Origin: Kordia sp039026955
GTDB lineage: Bacteria > Bacteroidota > Bacteroidia > Flavobacteriales > Flavobacteriaceae
Assembly: GCA_039026955.1 (NCBI GenBank)
Contig: JBCCLH010000010.1
Coordinates: forward strand, 1-64,000
Direction: 5' to 3'
DNA: 64,000 nt
A program made the translations under genes and the position numbers. Every line of letters starts with the position of its first letter. Positions within the stretch are counted from its first letter, which is position 1. A model generated the notes under the pieces. It did not search any database. It was not told the origin of the DNA and was given only the letters and a program-made list of their open reading frames with translations. Shown here piece after piece: positions 61,824-64,000 of this stretch.

Positions 61824-62330
61824 ATGGAATTAATAGGTAGAATACGTAAAAGAAAAATATATTATGTTCAGATTAGGAATAATTCTGAATGGAAATCTTC
61901 TTTACCAAAAAATGATTGGGTAGCTTTTACAATAGCGAATGAGGAAGATGAAGAACTAATTCCATCTTTAGTAAAAGTCTGCATAGATAAGAATGTTTCG
62001 TACACTTGTAGTTCTGGAACTTTAGCACATAAGACCGAAAACTATTTTGACGAGGAAATAGCTTGGATAGGCGTTGATTATGAAATGCGAACGAAACAAA
62101 AATTTGATTATGAAAAGTCACCTATTACAACAGCTCATAACAATTTTGGAGAAGGTTTTTGGTTTGCAACTACGCTTGCATACGATGATAATTTTGACAT
62201 AGATAAAGTAGTCTGTATTGATTTTACCAAACGGAAAGTAAAAAGACATCTGATTAACTTAATTGAAAAGATCAATAACGGTTGGTTGCCAAATGATGCA
62301 GAAGTTGAATTGGCACCATATGACGATTGA
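61824..62330 (+). CDS. Hypothetical protein
   Basis: A 168-residue soluble protein with no signal peptide. It has a basic start (MELIGRIRKRKIYYVQIRN), then SLPKNDWVAFTIANEEDEELIPSLVKVCIDKNVSYTCSSGTLAH and an aromatic, acidic tail. The middle resembles small immunity- or effector-linked folds of unknown name, but I cannot assign a family. It stands between a repeat block and the K+ channel gene (convergent). Confidence 0.65.
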   Translation: MELIGRIRKRKIYYVQIRNNSEWKSSLPKNDWVAFTIANEEDEELIPSLVKVCIDKNVSYTCSSGTLAHKTENYFDEEIAWIGVDYEMRTKQKFDYEKSPITTAHNNFGEGFWFATTLAYDDNFDIDKVVCIDFTKRKVKRHLINLIEKINNGWLPNDAEVELAPYDD

Positions 62331-62377
62331 TAAAATAAAATAAGTCTAATAATCTACGAAAATCTAACTATCAAAGA

Positions 62378-63295
62378 TTACATTTTCTTTGTATGACTAA
62401 TTTTATGATGATCTAAAACAGTATACCCATCTTCATCGTAATAGAAGGCTTTTTCGAATTCTACATTCATCAGTAATTCTTCAAACGTGTAGGAATGGAG
62501 TTTGTAGACTTCTTCGTTGAAGGCTTCGTCGTAATAGGAAACCATGATTAGGAATTCTCCGTTGAGTTGTTGCAATTCGCTTTCAGAGAATTTATATAAT
62601 GGAGATACTTCGTTAATTTCATGCACCAAAGTCCATGTAGTGGGTAAATAGGTAATATGATCTCTTTCGAGTTCTAATTGATAGAAGTTTCGACGGTAGC
62701 CTAATTTTTCATCTGCTTCTGTAATTGCCAAGGTTACTTTTACTCGCGGATTGATCATGACATCCGTTTTGCTATTCATCAAGCGAAACATAAGTGCTTT
62801 TCCAGTATTAAAATCACGATAGATCATGTGTTTGCTAAACTGAATTGACGCTTTTGGTTTTGAAAAACGTCCGTATAACAATCCCGTTACAAAAGAAAAA
62901 CTTAACAATCCTGCTACCGCTTGGAAACTAGAGACAATTCCCGCCAAGATACTTGTTGGTGCCATGGCTCCGTATCCCAAAGTGGTAATGGTTTGTGAGG
63001 AAAAGAAAAACGCATTGACAAAATCTTTTAGAAAACCTTGCGGTGCTACCGAAATATATTCTACTCCAATCAACACATACACAAAGGCAAATCCCATGTT
63101 AATGACAAAATAGACAAGAAAAACCCAGAGAAAAAACTTCGTCCAACTAATATCCACCAAATACGCATACAAAGCGGAAATTCCTGTTTTTCCGTTTAGA
63201 TGTCGAATATTAAACGAACCATCTTTGTTGACGATTCGTTTTGCGGTGGTGATGGAAGCTTCTCCTAATCCAGGATCTCTTACTTTTTTTGCCAT
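62378..63295 (-). CDS. Inward rectifier potassium channel (Kir-type)
   Basis: A 305-residue two-helix channel. Slide helix and first membrane helix at ~50-80, pore with filter TLGYG (105-109) instead of the usual TxGYG/TIGYG, second helix at ~115-140 and a Kir C-terminal cytoplasmic beta domain (about 150-300: YRDFNTGKALMFRLMNSKTD). It starts 9 bp after the dapA stop on the same strand, so may be co-transcribed with dapA, which is odd for function but common for compact genomes. Confidence 0.92.
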   Translation of the reverse strand: MAKKVRDPGLGEASITTAKRIVNKDGSFNIRHLNGKTGISALYAYLVDISWTKFFLWVFLVYFVINMGFAFVYVLIGVEYISVAPQGFLKDFVNAFFFSSQTITTLGYGAMAPTSILAGIVSSFQAVAGLLSFSFVTGLLYGRFSKPKASIQFSKHMIYRDFNTGKALMFRLMNSKTDVMINPRVKVTLAITEADEKLGYRRNFYQLELERDHITYLPTTWTLVHEINEVSPLYKFSESELQQLNGEFLIMVSYYDEAFNEEVYKLHSYTFEELLMNVEFEKAFYYDEDGYTVLDHHKISHTKKM

Positions 63296-63304
63296 GCAAA
63301 TTGT

Positions 63305-64000
63305 TTACGAATTCAATGCTTCCGTAAATGTACGTAACTTTTCTTTGAGTGCCGCAGATGCTTCTACCAAAGGCAAACGTACTACTGCTGTGGAAAGATT
63401 TAGAATTTCAAAAACCGCCTTGATTCCCGCAGGATTTCCTTCTTCAAAAATATAATCGATCGATGGCATCATTTTATAATGCAATGCATTTGCTTCTTTC
63501 ACATTTCCAGCCAATGCCAAACGCACCATTTCCGAGAATTCTTTTGGATAGCCTTGCCCAATGACTGAGATCACTCCTGCTCCACCAGCTTGCACCATTG
63601 GCAACGTAATCATATCATCTCCAGAAATTACTAAGAAGTCTTCAGGTGCATCTTTTATCAAACGCATGGCTTGTACAATATCGCCTGCCGCTTCTTTGAC
63701 AGCAATGATATTGTCAAAATCTGTAGCCAGTCGGATGATGGTTTCTGGCAGAATATTACTCGCCGTTCGCCCTGGTACATTGTATACTACAATAGGTTTG
63801 GTAGTCGCTTCTGCCACCGCTTTAAAATGTTGATAGATACCTTCTTGCGTAGGCTTGTTATAATATGGAGACACTGAAAGAATCGCGTCAATTTCAGTCA
63901 AATCACTGGTTTTTAATTCATCTACTACGGCAGCCGTATTGTTTCCGCCAATTCCTAAAATAATAGGCAAACGCTTCTTATTGGCTTTCACAACCGTATC
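63305..64000 (-). CDS. dapA: 4-hydroxy-tetrahydrodipicolinate synthase (5' end cut by window edge)
   Basis: The 3' part (232 codons) of dapA; the N-terminus, with the GTTGE loop, is outside the window. It condenses pyruvate and aspartate semialdehyde in lysine and diaminopimelate synthesis. Seen: ILGIGGNNTAAVVDEL, SPYYNKPTQEGIYQHF, the Tyr of VVYNVPGRTASNI, the Schiff-base Lys in IIAVKEAAGD, and SGDDMITLPMVQAGG. The frame is intact to the edge. Confidence 0.95.
   Translation of the reverse strand, partial: DTVVKANKKRLPIILGIGGNNTAAVVDELKTSDLTEIDAILSVSPYYNKPTQEGIYQHFKAVAEATTKPIVVYNVPGRTASNILPETIIRLATDFDNIIAVKEAAGDIVQAMRLIKDAPEDFLVISGDDMITLPMVQAGGAGVISVIGQGYPKEFSEMVRLALAGNVKEANALHYKMMPSIDYIFEEGNPAGIKAVFEILNLSTAVVRLPLVEASAALKEKLRTFTEALNS

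Overview
The window is chromosomal DNA of a low-GC member of the Bacteroidota, almost certainly a marine Flavobacteriaceae. Several independent signs agree. There is a type IX secretion (T9SS) cargo protein with a C-terminal sorting domain and a PorD-like (DUF4835) protein. The bamD-rpoZ-coaBC-DUF4835-recN-fabI gene order is typical of the family, as are TAnnTTTG promoter boxes and the lack of clear Shine-Dalgarno sites. A YtxJ-type bacillithiol protein and Kordia-like GG-leader precursor peptides are also present. A Kordia-type genus is my inference from the peptides and is not proven.

Layout. 1-3.7 kb: a dispersed repeat, a CarboxypepD_reg-like membrane protein, a beta-helix lipoprotein and a small membrane protein. 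3.7-6.4 kb: glyA and fahA, divergent. 6.4-15.8 kb: an accessory stretch with a 49-residue GG-leader peptide, a degenerate inverted-repeat element, two paralogous membrane AraC regulators, a PL7 alginate lyase lipoprotein with a 36-bp palindrome upstream, a TauE-type permease, a Lys/Ala-rich protein, two tandem GG-leader peptides and ytxJ. 15.8-23.2 kb: clpB, a 1-kb repeat-rich gap, a membrane class III nucleotide cyclase, a KAP-like P-loop NTPase and two more GG-leader peptides. 23.3-28.5 kb: a TetR-thioesterase pair with matching operators, deoC-deoD-histidine phosphatase, an OmpW-like protein and smpB. 28.8-32.3 kb: an adenylation-carrier-alpha-oxoamine synthase fusion on its own. 32.4-46.5 kb: mostly housekeeping (pcm, Gfo/Idh oxidoreductase, hbd, M23 peptidase, DUF1015, YggS, DnaQ-GIY-YIG nuclease, transglutaminase, K+ channel, miaA, cupin), broken up by dispersed and tandem repeats and one more GG-leader peptide. 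46.6-51.6 kb: response regulator, histidine kinase, coaE, YbbR-like protein and glycosyltransferase on the minus strand. 51.6-54.9 kb: a large T9SS cargo adhesin-like protein and a small secreted protein. 55.3-61.2 kb: fabI, recN, porD-like, coaBC, rpoZ and bamD on the minus strand. 61.8-64 kb: a hypothetical gene, an inward-rectifier K+ channel and a dapA cut by the window edge.

The main points for follow-up are these. (1) Six GG-leader precursor peptides lie at four places with no maturation enzyme or exporter beside them, and two share a conserved 5' leader. (2) The A-PCP-AOS fusion enzyme has an unassigned C-terminal domain. (3) At least two families of short non-coding elements have terminal inverted repeats. 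(4) Two operator systems can be read from the sequence, one at alginate lyase and one at TetR. (5) A run of strong hairpins at 19.1-19.25 kb may be a structured RNA. No rRNA, tRNA, CRISPR array, intact insertion sequence or prophage was recognised.
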